Assembly (NCBI RefSeq): GCF_000001735.4
Contig: NC_003070.9
Coordinates: 2,790,001 to 2,854,000 of the forward strand
Source: Arabidopsis thaliana
Lineage: Eukaryota; Streptophyta; Magnoliopsida; Brassicales; Brassicaceae
Direction: 5' to 3'
Length of the DNA stretch: 64,000 bases
In this document: piece after piece, positions 42,501 to 61,300 of the stretch
Position numbering within the stretch: the stretch's first letter is position 1
How the letters are laid out: each line of letters opens with the position of its first letter
Position numbers and translations under genes: made by a program
Notes under the pieces: generated by a model
The model's input: the letters and a program-made list of their open reading frames with translations, nothing else
Database searches by the model: none
Told to the model about the DNA's origin: nothing

Positions 42501-45500
42501 ATCCACAATCATTTTCCTGATGTTATGTCCATTTTGTACGAAAAGCTGCATGAGATTGAACCTTGAACAATATGAAGATCGTGAATCAATATCATGACAG
42601 CCCATGTAGGTAGGATCAATAAATGGAAAACAATAAATTACAAAATCACCTCATAACCGAAAATGATGTCATGAATTCATCCTTGTAAATTCTCCATAAC
42701 TCATGAGAGAGATTTGATACCTCAGAAGAAGGTTCGCTCCAAGGAAGACGTAATCGCTTGGATAAAGAAACCTAAGGATTGACATAGCAAAAGGATAATC
42801 CCAAACTCTTTAGACATAAGAACATCAAGATATATTGTACCAGACAAACATAGCTAAATCTACAGACTGTTAAAAGAAAATCCAGGATGTATGTGCTTAC
42901 TGATATATGTGTGCGACTAATATCTGCTATAATCCCATTTGCAACGGTCAGGTGGCTGACTTCTGTGCGAAGAATCTGGAAATGAAAATTTAAACCAACA
43001 AAAGGGGAACATCATAAACTAAGAGTGAAATAAAAAATCGCCAGAAAGAAAAGCTGGTGCAACTAAACTTAATGGTGAAACTAAATTTATTGGTTCAAAA
43101 CTTCAAATTAACCATGATATAAGAACAATCAAGAAATATTGTACCACACGATCTCCAGTTCTAAGTTTGCAATCCAGGTCATCAGTTGCAAGGTTTCCAG
43201 TCCTAATCATATCTTCACTGGTTACTCTTTCTCTAGATTCAGATGATTTTTGACGTACAAAACGATAGATGAATCTAGTTTCTTTATGAGAGTTATGATG
43301 CTGAAACCCATTTGTCACGTCAAGAACCATTGAAGAAAGATAACTAGCTGAGTGGCTGCCCTTTGAACCATGTGGATGCGCAATATCTTTCCGTAGAAGC
43401 TGAAAACAAACATAGACATAAGATCGCCAAGTAAGGAAAAATCCTTAACTTTGTACCCCAGTAAACAATCAACTTTGTATTCAAGGCTGACCTGCATCTC
43501 TCTACCTTCCAAGTCAATTAGCCTGTCCCAGTGTCGGAGGAAATTGAAATGTAAAGTTGATAGATGAGAAACATGTGTGTCAAAGACATCACCAAGTCCG
43601 CTACTCTCTGTGTTTCCACCATCTGCCTGGGGCAAGCAGACAAGATGTTTTAGAAGCTTCAAAAGATGACGGTTCAACACCATGAAGATGGACGTTCAAC
43701 ACCTCCCCAAAAATGCTTGAAAAATGTAGTGTACTCTCAGGAATTACATGCAAAATAACTATGACTAAGAAAAAGCTTACTATAATATACCGCAACAAAT
43801 AACAAAATGGAAATTCAGTTTCAGGTGACTAGTATCAAGAATGTGATTTAAATCAACGGTTGATTACTTATTTAGCGAGTGGAATACATCCATCAAGTCA
43901 GATCATAACATGCATATTAAAATGTTAACCCCATATGCTTAAACATGTAGAACCTAATACCCTAAAATGTAAATATTTGACTTCGAGCATTATTAATCAT
44001 AGAAACGAGAAAATACCTTATGATAAATTGTGCAAACATCCAGATGGCGACAGTTCCGGCATATGTTTGGGTTCTAGCATCAAAATAATAAATAATTTAA
44101 TTATCTAATATTCCCTAGAGAAATTGTCATCACTGGACATCAGAGCATACCCGTAACATCGGCGGCAGTTGCTGGGTTGTTGACGCCACAAGAATGTCAT
44201 TTGCAAGTTCATTGCGACGAATAATCAGACCCACCAAATCTGATCGTTGAACAGAAATTCCCTTTACAAGTGAACAAAGAAAGCTTAGTCACTCCCCAAA
44301 TCTCAAGACCGAAGAAAGGAACACAAATCTTGACTGACCTGGGTCTGATCTGACTGTAGATAGTACAGAAGGCCATTGTCAATATGCTTCAGGTACCTGC
44401 AAAGTGGAGAATGAGATATATGAATGAAAGTGTAAACTGCTGTCCGTTTTCCAGCAAAAAGAAAAAAAGAAAGGCAGCACATAAGCACCTCTCAGACATA
44501 AGGAGCGTGTACAGGATCACCTGTGCAGAATGCTCTATTGATGACTGCATAACACAATAAAGACCAAGCGCGTAGTTTTTATAAGCTTTTGGAACTTTCA
44601 AATTTCAACTGTATATCTAGATAGATCTCCACACAGACCTGACCACTAGGAGCTTTTCCAGATTTAAACTCAAGGGGCATTATCTTCTCATTCACTGTGT
44701 TCATGTCAGATTCAACTATCACTCTGACCGAAGCATCGATCATCCCTTTGAGACCATATTTAGGGGCCCATGACATCTCCTCAATATCAATTACCTGAGG
44801 TAAGCAATTTGTTTATATACATAATAGAAGTCTCATTGGAGGAGATTGCTTAATAAACAACGATTATTCTGCAATGATGTCAAATGAAATCCCAAGAAGA
44901 AGGGAGAGAGTAGGAAGAGCTCTAACCTCTGATACCTTAACAGCTTTCTTCCCAATGGTAGAACCAAAATCAACTTTTGATACTTCTGAGTCCTGTTTAT
45001 AAACAACATGCCACGAATTAAGATGTTTCTGCCCATAGAGTTGCTAGAAAGGGGACTGACACAGTAAAATAAATATAAAGTGACTGCTAATACAAGCATC
45101 TTAATGTACTTTGTAATTGGATATCTGTAGGTGAAAGGCAGCATAACAGATAATATGAAAGTATGTGATTACCAAACAAGCACATTCACGAGAAAACAAG
45201 TCCAACACACATTAGAGCATAATGCAGTCTAATATGTACGTGCAACACTACAAAAATATCTGACGATTCCAACCAGAAGAGTAGCCAAAACAATTACGTT
45301 CAAGGGAAACAATGATATAACAGCCATTAGTAACTAAAGAAAGAATCATAAATAGGAAAATACAAGTGTACCTTCGAATATCTGAAATGCTCAATCCAAT
45401 TCAACATTTTCGGGATAGCTTTAAATAAAGTTGATCTCACGTCTCCTTCATGCACTGTAGAGAACATATGATCAAATAAGAAAATGATTAAGTGTATTTC

Positions 45501-48369
45501 ATTGGGTCAACTCGTAGCATTTTGGTATTAAAAGCAAAACAAAATTCTGAAGTAATGTGAATCTTAAAAGCACATAGAACAAACAGGTATCATATCTATT
45601 TCAATTTAAAATTCTAATATTAATAAGAGGTGTCCTAGCTATATTAACTCAAAATTCTGATATGAATAGGAGGTATCCTAGCTATATGATAACTGCATGA
45701 ACCTTCAAATAATAGGAACACATAATGTAGTAATCAACCTCCGCATGCATATAAGCTCTCAATACTTTTCTCAATCACTGTGCTTGCATATTCTTGCAAA
45801 CCATCTACAGATGGAGATTCTTGCGAGAGACCAGCCTGGAAAACAAAGGAAATGGATAGCACAGATCAGTACATTGCAAAAAAATCAAACAAAAACACTC
45901 ATTTTCCAATAGAATTCTCATCAAAAAGATTCCATAATGTAGTAAACCTGAAAAACTTGGTGTTGCAAGGTTCCAAGTAAGGCTACTGTAGCGTGTTCAT
46001 TGGATCTGAGCCTCTCATCTAGCACGGTTCGCCTTGGGCAACCAAAACTTGCAGCAACCTGAAAGGTAGAACAGTTATTCACAACAACAACTAAATTAAG
46101 TGCAAAGAAGATTGGTAGTTGTAGACAGAGTCCTTAAAGGGAAGACGAAAATAATACCCTAGTTCCGGCAACAAGGGTATCAGGATGAACAATTAAGAAA
46201 TTGTTTTGACGGTCCACGTCACACTTGCCATCCCCATCAAACTCTCCAATAACATTGATTGAATCTCCTGGTGATACAGTGCTGTAAAACCTGGTAACAA
46301 TAAGCCTTCAGTGTTCCGAAATCAAGTTTCAACCAACTGGGAAATGAATGGATGATATATAAATGTCCCATATGCTAAGAGAATAGAAAGATAAACAACA
46401 AGAAAATGTGTAGTATGCAATCAGCCGACATTTGGAAACTAATAATGGCAAAAACATTCAAGACCAAGACATTAAAGAACAAGGTGTAATAGCTTCATCA
46501 AAAATAGAATGGAAAAGTAACGACCACTTGCTATTTTTGAAAAAATTTGATCTGAAAAGCAGAGATCACCCTAAATTTCATACAAAATAAAGTACCATTC
46601 ATCCCAGAGATACAAAGCGCATTCCACTCCTGTGTGCTCATCTAGCAAGCGAAGAACCTGAGAGAAATTTAGTCAGCAAATATGAGCATGTACAAGAGAA
46701 AATCTATGAGTAAATGACGAACCTTATAAGGACATTGACCCTTAGATGAGCTACCCGAGCCACGTTTCTCCGATACCTGTAGTTACAACTCTGGACAATG
46801 AGTAACTTTTACATGAAAACCACATTGCTACCCCCCAAGTTCGATTAAGGCCAACTTTACCTCCAATACAAGGAAATAGCTATCTGGATTTATGGAATTC
46901 TGCATTTTTGGTAGAGAAACTGGCCCTTCATCTACAGCGCAATCAACAACAGAAGAGATGATATCATCTTTAACTCGAGCTTGAGGCATCACAATCCCCA
47001 CATCATCAGTTGTTTTGTCATCAACTGCGATGACATCCTCCACTTGATCTAATAGTTCAAGCAAGGCCTACAAAAAGAGGCAATATGCTGAAATAATAAT
47101 TTGAAACGCTGTAGAAAACAAGTTCTAGAGGAAATAATGCATGTAGTCTTGATCAACCACAGGTGGAAGTGACAAAACATTTTACATAATACTCTAAATA
47201 CGCCTTTCATAAGCATCTAAAAGACTGCATCAAGTCTCAAATCATACCTTTTTATGTTGTCCAGCCCCCATAGATCCACAAGCTCCGCTGCACGTTACAG
47301 TACAAGGAAGCTGAACATAAACAGAGCAAAGTTAAGAAGTAGATAAAATGTGCTCATAAATCTGTTTATCAGGAAAGTAATTTACCTTGTTGTGAGGGCA
47401 TGAAAGAGACGGTGGGGTCTGGAAAGGACTGTTTCCACTACTTGAAGTGTTAACAATTTCAAACTCTGCATCTGGGGAAGGATTTACCCTTTCCATGACC
47501 CTATTTGTTGCAAAAGCTGGTCTTTTGGAAGCTTTTTTTGAGGGTGAAGATAACCATTGCTCAACCTTGGAAGTTATACCTGATGTAGGACATTGCTTCT
47601 GCACTAGCTGCTGTCAGTTTCGATGTGAAGAAGGGAAATGAAACAGCTACCGAACCAAGAATTAGTTTTAAAAGAAAATTTAAAGCCGTAAACATGCCTT
47701 ATTCAGAGAGCAAGGGCGAATGGTAGAAGATTTAACCCCTAGTGAATTTTCTGTTAAGTCCATCATCTTAGGAATGTTCTTAGCAGCTGCCCGAAGTCTT
47801 TCATTTACTGGAGAGATTTTCCAAGTTATCTCACCACCACAGTCATCTTGACTTTGCTTTATCAGCTATGAACATAAAAGAAGCATGTAAGAATTATACG
47901 ACCACAAGGGACTCAATCATGTGAGCAGATATTATAGGGTAATTGCAATTACATCAACCAGCAATTAAGGAGAAAAACATACCCATTCAAACTATTAAAT
48001 TAGAATATAAGGGAATATAAGAAAAGAAACTACCATTCCAGGAGAGAAGCGCTTCAGGTTTTTGGAGATCTTAGGAGATGCCTCCGTGAGTTGCTGGTCC
48101 ATATCTTTGGACTCATCAGGTTTCTCATTCGATGTGCCTAGAGGGTTTTGAGGCGTTAAAACTGCAGTGTCAGAGGCAAGACCATTCACATTCTGTTGAT
48201 CAACTGGGTCAGCAGTGGAGGTATGAGAGTTGGAAGTTGATTGGGAGTTCTGAATATGTCGAAGGAACAACTGCTGGATGCCAAAGGTGGAAGGTTGTGA
48301 CGAATGATTAGCTGAAGATTGTTTGTTTGATTTCAAAGCTGAAGACTTGGGCTTCTTTCTTGGTGGCAT
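39579..48369 (-). CDS. DNA2: DNA2 nuclease-helicase, about 34 exons, about 1,331 aa
   Basis: Processes Okazaki-fragment flaps and resects DNA ends in the nucleus. All exons join in phase. First exons: 48369-48034, 47865-47698, 47607-47386, 47310-47248, 47067-46861, 46776-46723, 46657-46596, 46290-46158. Last exons: 41245-41168, 41088-40996, 40906-40769, 40412-40373, 40278-40205, 40141-40004, 39910-39791, 39704-39579. The nuclease motif is in 44794-44639 ([17 protein letters not shown]). The Fe-S cysteines are in 44073-44017 ([11 protein letters not shown]). Walker A (GMPGTGKTS) is in 42147-41980 and Walker B (CIIDEAGQ) in 41620-41469. Late helicase motifs are TPYNSQ and INVALTRAK. Intron 2 starts with GC. 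I expect At1g08840 (EMB2411/JHS1). The start is the ATG at 48369; the open frame begins upstream with a non-ATG codon. Confidence 0.93.
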
Positions 48370-49854
48370 TTCCAATGGCTAATACTTGGCACCCTGAAAT
48401 TTTGATGGAGCTGATAAACTTCGTGCATATTAACTTTGCCTTGAAACTTCGAAACTTCATATAATCTTCATTGTAATTTTGTATAACGGATTCTTATATA
48501 TCTTAATCTGAAATTCAAAAGAACAAAGCATAAAAGTAAAATACCTTTCTCAGGATCACGCTGTGAGAATCAACAACAAGTCCTGAAAGTAGTTGACGAA
48601 GAATCCCCGGAAATTCCAGTAAATTCCAAAATTAATGGAGCTTCCACAAACCTAGACTCAGCAGAAGCTTCCATAAACGAACTTCGCTACCTCTGAAAAT
48701 CGCAGACAAAGTTGAGAATTCAGAAGGAACGAAATGGAAATGAAAATCAGATTCCGAAAACTAACCAGGCACGGCGAAGTAGAAAGCAATGGCGACGGCG
48801 ACGGCGACGGTGACGGTGAGTGAGGCAGTGAGAGAGTCGTGAGGTGAAGGTTCGGTTCCTCTGAAAATCAATTTAATTCAACCCCGCCCGCGTCTTTATT
48901 CTTCTTAAACCGGAAACGGTCCGGTTCAACCAGCTAAGTCGGTCAAGATTCCAAATTAATGTCCTTAACCCGGTGTGAAAACCATAATAAAACCGGTGAC
49001 CCTTGGGTGTTAATAGTTGAATTAGCTTTTTATGGGGAGAAAATGAAAAACGAGTAACTTTCCGAGGACGGAAGACCAAATTTTGCGTTTGTAGGGTTTT
49101 AGAAAATCTTCATCTTCAATGTTTGGAGCTCCGAAGAACAATTGCCCGTTTCAACCTTGGCAGCCATTGCGAAGCACCTAACCTATTTCGTTTACTGAAT
49201 CTTAATTTTAGTTTCTTCTATCTCCGTGGGTGGGTTTTCAGCTTTCTTTGAGTGTAGTATCCTCTGCAATATCAACCCGTCGTGCTCTAGCCATCGATTT
49301 CCAGGTGCGTTAGTGTATTTTTATTTCAAATTGAGCTTCCAGATACAGAATCCATGGCATTTGAATTGAAGACGAGTCAAATTTTCTATAAAAGAAGTGA
49401 ATTTTGTTATGATCACATCGTGGGGTGTGTTCTTCAAATGATTTAAGGTCATCATATTCGTTAATCTTTTCAATACTTTTCATTTCCATAGCTTACGAGC
49501 TGCTAATTTGATATCATGTTGGCAATTAGAAATTATAAATTCTTGGCACAAGCTTTTAGCTGCTCTCTATCTTTTGGATTGTTATTGAGAGAAGTCAACT
49601 TGTTTGCCTCTCTATTGCTTATTACAAATGGTTTCGTTTTCTGGGCAATAAGAAGTCTTCAATATGTTGGGATGCAGTAATGGAATGGACACTAAAAGAA
49701 AGCATACTTTTGTGACAAAGCTACTATCCTTATTGACTAGTGACCTCCGGTTTAATTTAGTTTTAGCAGTTAGCTATATCATAGAACATAGAACGTCTTT
49801 ATGAGCACTATTATTCCTAGTGACTGAATTTTTCTGTAGGTGGTTGCAGATATA
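48370..49854. promoter_or_regulatory. Shared upstream region of DNA2 (-) and the L18p/L5e-like gene (+)
   Basis: The DNA2 leader probably has an intron (exon pieces near 48,560-48,720). A GCGACG-type repeat lies at 48789-48818. The + strand leader of the next gene seems to have a first exon ending CCAG|GTGCGT at 49304 and a leader intron up to the TAG near 49839. Confidence 0.5.
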
Positions 49855-50955
49855 ATGTTGAAGCAAGTGGTTGCCAAGTATTCTATAGGTAAAGCGGCGA
49901 TTTATGGAAGTAACAGAGAAAAGCTTAGACCTTTCATGTGCCAAACCAGTTGTCGATTCCACAATGGACGGGTACACTCCACCGTTCTTCCACTTTGTTT
50001 ACTTGACTGAATAGTTTGATTTTTAGTAGAATTAGTAGAGGAAGCGTATTCTTTTGAATCAGGTCTTGTGCAGTTCCTTGTGACTCCTGTTTGATTGAAA
50101 TCTCATAACTAGATCTGCTTGGAAACGATGTTGAATGTGATTTATCCGACGTTAGACCACTCCCTTTAGCTTTAGTTGCTGTTTGCTAGAAAGAGGTTAG
50201 ATGAATTGTATGAGCAGAACCCAAATTAGTTAAACGGTGAGTTAGATAAATTGTAGCTCATTAAAGTAATTGACTGGATTGTTCCACCTCTCAATGGTTT
50301 GTTGGTGTTTGATAGTGCCAATACTTTTAGTCTGGCCATTTAGATGAGTCAGTATGCAATAGCTGGATTTTATAAGATTTACTGAGCCTACTTTGCAATC
50401 ATTAAGTTCAGCTCTGTTCTAAGTATTGAGTCTTTTCAGCTATCGTTTCTTGGTCTTTTTGTATCTGTTTCTATTTTGACTTGGCTTTACCATTCTTGAC
50501 AGACTGTTTTTGCACCAAGAAGCTTCTTTGGTGTAGAAGACTACGTGGATGACGACACAAGCCGGCCATACACATACCAAAAAGAGAAAAAGTCGAAGAA
50601 TCCAGACAAGCATGTGTCGTTCAAGCAACGAACAGTTGCATACATGGAGCCGTTCACTCTAGATGTCTTCATCTCAAAGCGCTTTGTTTCGGCATCTCTC
50701 ACGCACCGTGTTACATGTAGGCAAGTTGCTGTTGCGGGAACAAACTCTAAAGACGTAAAAGCTGTTCTGAGGTCAAGATGTGATATCCCGGCATGTATGT
50801 CCATAGGGAGGATCTTGTCTGAGCGTGCAAAAGAAGCTGATGTGTACACGGCTTCTTATACGCCAAGGGACCAAGACAAGTTTGAAGGGAAAATCAGAGC
50901 TGTTGTCCAGTCCCTTATTGATAACGGAATTGATGTTAAAATTTATCTCGATTAG
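49855..50955 (+). CDS. Ribosomal L18p/L5e-like family protein, two exons, 189 aa
   Basis: Exons: 49855-49971 and 50503-50955. The protein has a basic N-terminus (MLKQVVAKYSIGKAAIYG), an acidic linker (FFGVEDYVDDDTS) and a C-terminal domain with the uL18-like pattern: YMEPFTLDVFISKRFVSASL, VTCRQVAVAGTNSKDVKAVL, DIPACMSIGRILSERAKEAD, then IRAVVQSLIDNGIDVKIYL. The N-terminus is Lys/Ser-rich with few acids and could target an organelle. I recall a gene of this description next to DNA2 (At1g08845). The family call is moderately sure. It may act in an organellar ribosome, or be an L18-fold protein outside the ribosome. Confidence 0.75.
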
Positions 50956-52152
50956 AAAACAAATGTTTGTTGTGTCCGTGCTGAAATTAGTGTTTGATTT
51001 CGATTTTCCTAGCAAACCTTATTGATTCAGCGAGAGACAAACTAAATCCAACAATTCATGGGGAAAAAACAAAACATATGACAAACTATTTTGAAACTGA
51101 AATCCCAAGCAAGTCACTGCTCATTACTTTTCAATTACTTTTCAAATCTCTTTTAGGCTTAATATTTGTTGTAGGCTATTTAGACTTCCTTGGAATTTTT
51201 TGGGAACTCACTGCATAACTCAGAGAAAATGCCACCTCTAGTTGAATTAGTCTCTTATATAACACTTTTATGTTGGCGGCAGAAAAGTGCAAGATAGGAA
51301 CAACATTTTTGAATTTTCACACGTGTATAACGACCATCCAATGTAGAAGAACAACAAACAAGACTCGAGTCAAAATAAATAGAAACAAAAAAAAAACACG
51401 AGATACACAATGTCATAAACAAAACATAAGTATGATAATCATATCAAATTAAGAAAAATAGATTTTAATTTCTATAATTAACATAATAATCTAAATCAAA
51501 TATCTAAAAAAAACTAAAAAGATAGAGTTGAAAAGCTAAACTCTAAACCCAAAATTGTAAAACACTACCTAATCCTTAATACTTAAATTATTAACCGTAA
51601 GTTAATATTCAAACAATATCTAGTCTAATTAAAATTTTGGAATTATTAGCTTCATTTTTAATTATTCTAATTATATTCCTAGCACAAACAACCTCGCGCG
51701 AAAAGGAAATTTATGAGAGAATAGGAGAAGGAAAATTCGCAGAAACGAGAAAACTTTTAGGTTGAATTGAAAGTTGAAACCTTTTTTTCTAGTTAAAGTG
51801 TTAAATGATCGAAAGACGTTTCCTTTAAATTCGAAAACCAAAACGCGTTTTGATATCCAAACAAAGGATTCAACCAACCGTTTCGATTTCTTGGAAGGTC
51901 GAACCAATTTCCTGAGAAAATCTTCTTTGCTTTTTTAAATCAAAAAACTTCAGATTTTCCAGTTCTATTTTTCTTTTACGCGTATCCCTTTTCAATATAC
52001 ATATATATATACAGAGCTAGAGAAGTTGCAGAATCCTGTGTTAATCATATTACAATCTGCATTGTGAAATTTTGCGAATTCATCTAGGGTTTGATCTGAC
52101 TCCAAATTTGGGATTTTTAGGGTTTAAATCTAGAGATAGAGAGAGAGAGAGA
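50956..52152. other. Intergenic region and BON3 promoter/5'UTR
   Basis: Strongly AT-rich between 51,000 and 51,700. A TATA-like ATATATATATACAG lies near 51,998. The leader ends in a GA run (52133-52152) directly before the BON3 ATG. No gene is seen. Confidence 0.5.
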
Positions 52153-56138
<3,986 letters not shown>

Positions 56139-56524
56139 GTTCAGCAGCATAGTCTAGTCTCTGTTTTTTCTTGCATAGAATTATTTTGGTGTCACCTTAT
56201 TACCATAGTTATCATCATGTTCTCAATTTACTTAGGTTGGATTTAAACCGTAAGGTTTGTTAGAAAGAAAGAAACAAAAAACAGAACAGAATTTGCGAAA
56301 TGTATATATATTTTAGCTTGTTTGCATCACAATAACATGATATAAACCACTGACGGTCTGACGCATCAAAGTAGATACGTTGGTAATATATGAAAATGTT
56401 AAATTATTTGCCGTCTTTCAGATAGACGCTGTTGAGCTTTGCATTATTAACGAAGGAAAACAAAAAAAAACATGGGATTCTCAATTGACACATGATTTCA
56501 AAATTAGGCAATTAATATTTTTGG

Positions 56525-56529
56525 AAAAA
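56525..56529 (-). terminator. Pol III terminator of the tRNA-Ala gene
   Basis: A run of five T on the - strand begins a few bases after the mature tRNA 3' end, as required for RNA polymerase III. Confidence 0.75.
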
Positions 56530-56535
56530 TTAGAT

Positions 56536-56608
56536 TGGAGATGCGGGGGATCGAACCCCGTGCCTCTCGCATGCAAAGCGAGCGCTCTACCATTTGAGCT
56601 ACATCCCC
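56536..56608 (-). tRNA. tRNA-Ala, anticodon UGC
   Basis: A 73-base cloverleaf without intron. The acceptor stem GGGGATG pairs with CATCTCC plus discriminator A. The third pair is G3:U70, the identity element read by alanyl-tRNA synthetase. The D arm has AGCTCAAATGGTAGAGC (A box). The anticodon stem-loop is CTCGC-TTTGCAT-GCGAG, with TGC in the middle. The T arm has GGTTCGATCC (B box). The CAAAAT just upstream fits the CAA motif favoured by plant tRNA genes. CCA is not encoded. Confidence 0.97.
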
Positions 56609-56685
56609 ATTTTGTTAAGTGTTCTGCGCTTATCTTTATTATAACAATTTTCAAGAACTCGATTCTTGGTAAGCAAAAAAAACTG

Positions 56686-56760
56686 CAGATGAAGGTAATT
56701 TAGCGAGCTAATTCAGGTGCGAACCAACAGATGAGGGTAACTTAGTGAAGTTAATTCAGG
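56686..56760. repeat. Short tandem duplication, period about 42 bp
   Basis: CAGATGAAGGTAATTTAG followed by TAATTCAGG (56686-56717) recurs as CAGATGAGGGTAACTTAG followed by TTAATTCAGG (56728-56760). It lies between the tRNA and H2A.X. No coding meaning is seen. Confidence 0.65.
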
Positions 56761-57143
56761 ATTACCATGACTGAGGCAGTTAGGCCCAAAACCTAATGAG
56801 TTTTACTCCCTGGGTGAATTAAAAAATGAGTCTGGTTAAATTGAAACATGATCAAAGCAATGTTTAGTATTAGGCTCCATGAGTTGCATGTATCTGCAAT
56901 AAAGAATCAAGTATGCATAGTTTGTGTTTCAAAATGTTTCTGGGTTGATATATCGATTAATTCAGTTCCATTGATACATGATTCGTTCCGAAATATCATA
57001 TCATTCACTAATTAAACATACTTAGGCAAAAGCCAAATATACTTAGCTTTAAAACCTAATTTGATCCCCAAAAAACACCATCAGGGTCTATTTTACAAGT
57101 TCCGAATCCAAACAAGAGAACTGAACTAAGAAGTCTAAGAACC

Positions 57144-58373
<1,230 letters not shown>

Positions 58374-61300
58374 ATGGAATCTGGAAGTATGAAAACACCT
58401 CTGGTGAATAATCAAGAAGAAGCAAGAAGCTCTTCTTCCATCACTTGTGGTCTTCTTCTTAGTACCTCCGTCGCTGTCACTGGCTCTTTCGTTTATGGCT
58501 GCGCTGTGAGATTTCATCATCACTCTTTCCTTTTCTTTCATTTGGTTTTCTAGTGTTCCTCATGGATCTCAACTAACATGCCTCAGATTGGAATTTTTAT
58601 TTTTTTAATCAAAATCTGTTTTGAATTTGGTAATTGTTCAATAGCTGTTTTGTCTCAAAATTGTTATTTGAATATTATGTGATTTTGAGTTGATGTCAAC
58701 TTGTGGCCTAATTTTGTGCACTATCATAATTTGAAGATGTCATATTCATCGCCTGCTCAGTCCAAAATCATGGAAGAACTGGGACTTTCCGTTGCAGATG
58801 TAAGTCATCCATGTGTGTGACCAAATCAATAACTAATTTTATTTTTTACATCGATAATCAATTATTACTCCTAATTTACTAAAATAATGGTCTATTTATA
58901 TTTTGGCCAGTATTCGTTTTTCACATCGGTAATGACATTGGGAGGAATGATTACGGCCGCGTTTAGTGGAAAAATTGCTGCAGTTATTGGTCGTCGACAG
59001 GTAATTAAATTTTGTTTCGTATTCAAATGTTATTATGCCACTGTTTTTTTTTTTTTGTTTTTGATATTGTAGGACCTTCTAAGATGACGTAATATACACG
59101 TTATGATTTGTTCATCTCTTTGATCGCAGACAATGTGGATCGCGGATGTTTTCTGCATCTTTGGTTGGCTCGCTGTAGCCTTTGCACATGTTTGTTTCTC
59201 CAAATCTCCATCTTTTAAATTTATTTTTCACAAGTTTAGTATTTTTTAATAAAGTTAACATTTCATTTGCTGTGGTTTATTTTCAAGGATAAAATGCTGT
59301 TAAATATTGGTCGAGGCTTCTTGGGGTTTGGGGTTGGTCTCATTAGTTATGTGGTAATTAACTTTATCATCTGTTTTGAAAACAAATTATTTGTTACTTT
59401 TATAAAGTGTTGATATAGTAATTTCGTTTTACACCATTTGATTTGATCAAAACAAATAGGTTCCTGTATATATAGCAGAAATTACGCCCAAAGCATTTCG
59501 TGGAGGATTCTCTTTTTCCAATCAAGTAAGAATGAAACAAATTATATCAAACAGCTTATAATTTCAGAATATTTAATTTATTATTGTTATCTTGCGTTTG
59601 AACTTGCAGCTTCTACAAAGTTTTGGGATATCGCTCATGTTCTTCACCGGAAACTTTTTTCATTGGAGAACATTAGCTCTTTTAAGTAACTATATTTTTT
59701 CTCTAAATGAACTATATCTCAAATCATAAAAAATTATAATGTGTGTACTTAATTCACATTATTTAACTTATTCTTGATTTTCAATCTATGACTAGGTGCA
59801 ATCCCATGTGGTATCCAAATGATATGTTTATTTTTTATTCCTGAATCACCTAGATGGCTGGTAATTCACACACTTAAAGTTTGTTTTTTATTTGTTTAAT
59901 TGGTAATATTATATTTAAAAGGTACAGTCTACATATTAATGTTCATCTTAGGCTATGTATGGTAGAGAACGAGAGCTTGAGGTTACTTTGAAGAGGCTAA
60001 GAGGAGAAAATGGTGATATTCTCGAAGAAGCAGCTGAAATCAGAGTATTATTGTTTGTTCCGAAAATACTACTACTACTTTGGCTAACATATACGTATTT
60101 TGGTTAACTATTAATTCGGTTTAAAATGTGAAACAGGAAACAGTGGAAACCTCTAGAAGAGAATCTCGAAGTGGACTAAAAGATTTGTTCAATATGAAAA
60201 ACGCACATCCGTTAATCGTAAGTCTCATCAAATACCTATCATTTATACAAATAATTTAGAAGAGATCGAGTTCTTATCTAGTTTTGTGACCTATTGATGA
60301 TCAACTTAATAAACAGATAGACATGTATTTATGCGTATGTAGATCTAACATTCTGCCTATACGTATGAATGAAATACTCCCAAGTCCTAACGGAAAAAAA
60401 TGTTTTAACTTGTTTAGTGAAATAAATAAAGATTAATTTGTTTTTGTTTGTTTATTAATTCGTTGAAAACGATTAGATTGGATTGGGCCTAATGCTCTTG
60501 CAACAATTTTGTGGGAGTTCGGCGATAAGTGCTTATGCTGCTCGTATTTTCGACACAGCCGGTAAACCATGATTTAAAAAAAAAAAAAAAAAAAAAAATC
60601 ATTGGCATGTCATATCTTGTTTGATTTTGTATCGCATTTCATCTCACGATTTTTGAATATATTGTCTTGGGTATTTAGGTTTTCCAAGCGACATAGGAAC
60701 ATCCATCCTTGCAGTTATTTTGGTAAATCAAAACATTGTCTTTTTAGTATTTAACATTTTATAATCGAAAATATAGTATTTCACATTTTCACTACAACTT
60801 ATTCTTGTTTTTAGGTACCGCAATCTATTATTGTCATGTTTGCCGTCGACCGATGTGGACGCCGACCACTTTTGATGGTAATCATTTCATTACCTTCGTT
60901 ATATATAATTTGCGTAATTGATTTCCCTAGATAAATATTTTATTTGTGGTTTGAAACTTTTTTTGCAGAGCTCTTCTATCGGTCTGTGCATATGTTCATT
61001 TTTAATTGGCCTCTCTTACTATCTTCAGGTTTAGTCATCTTAACTATTTTATTCTTTGTAACTTCGTTTGATTTTTGGTTATTATAGACTAAATATTATT
61101 TATCCCCCACAAGCAGAACCATGGTGATTTTCAAGAGTTTTGTTCCCCTATCTTAATCGTCGGTTTAGTGGTACGTGAATGCCAATCTTGTTTCAGTCAA
61201 TTACTATTTTTGGTTTAATTCATATATTACTTTGTTGAAACCACAACACTAATCAACCAAGTCATACTATATACCAGGGTTATGTCTTATCCTTTGGCAT

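Noticed and set aside
48789-48842. Small ORF of alternating Ala-Thr and Val-Thr from the GCGACG repeat
   Set aside because: It is 17 codons of simple repeat in the DNA2 leader region; no support as a peptide gene.
58887-59072. 61-aa ORF starting in an intron of the first ERD6-like gene
   Set aside because: It is only exon 3 with flanking intron read-through.
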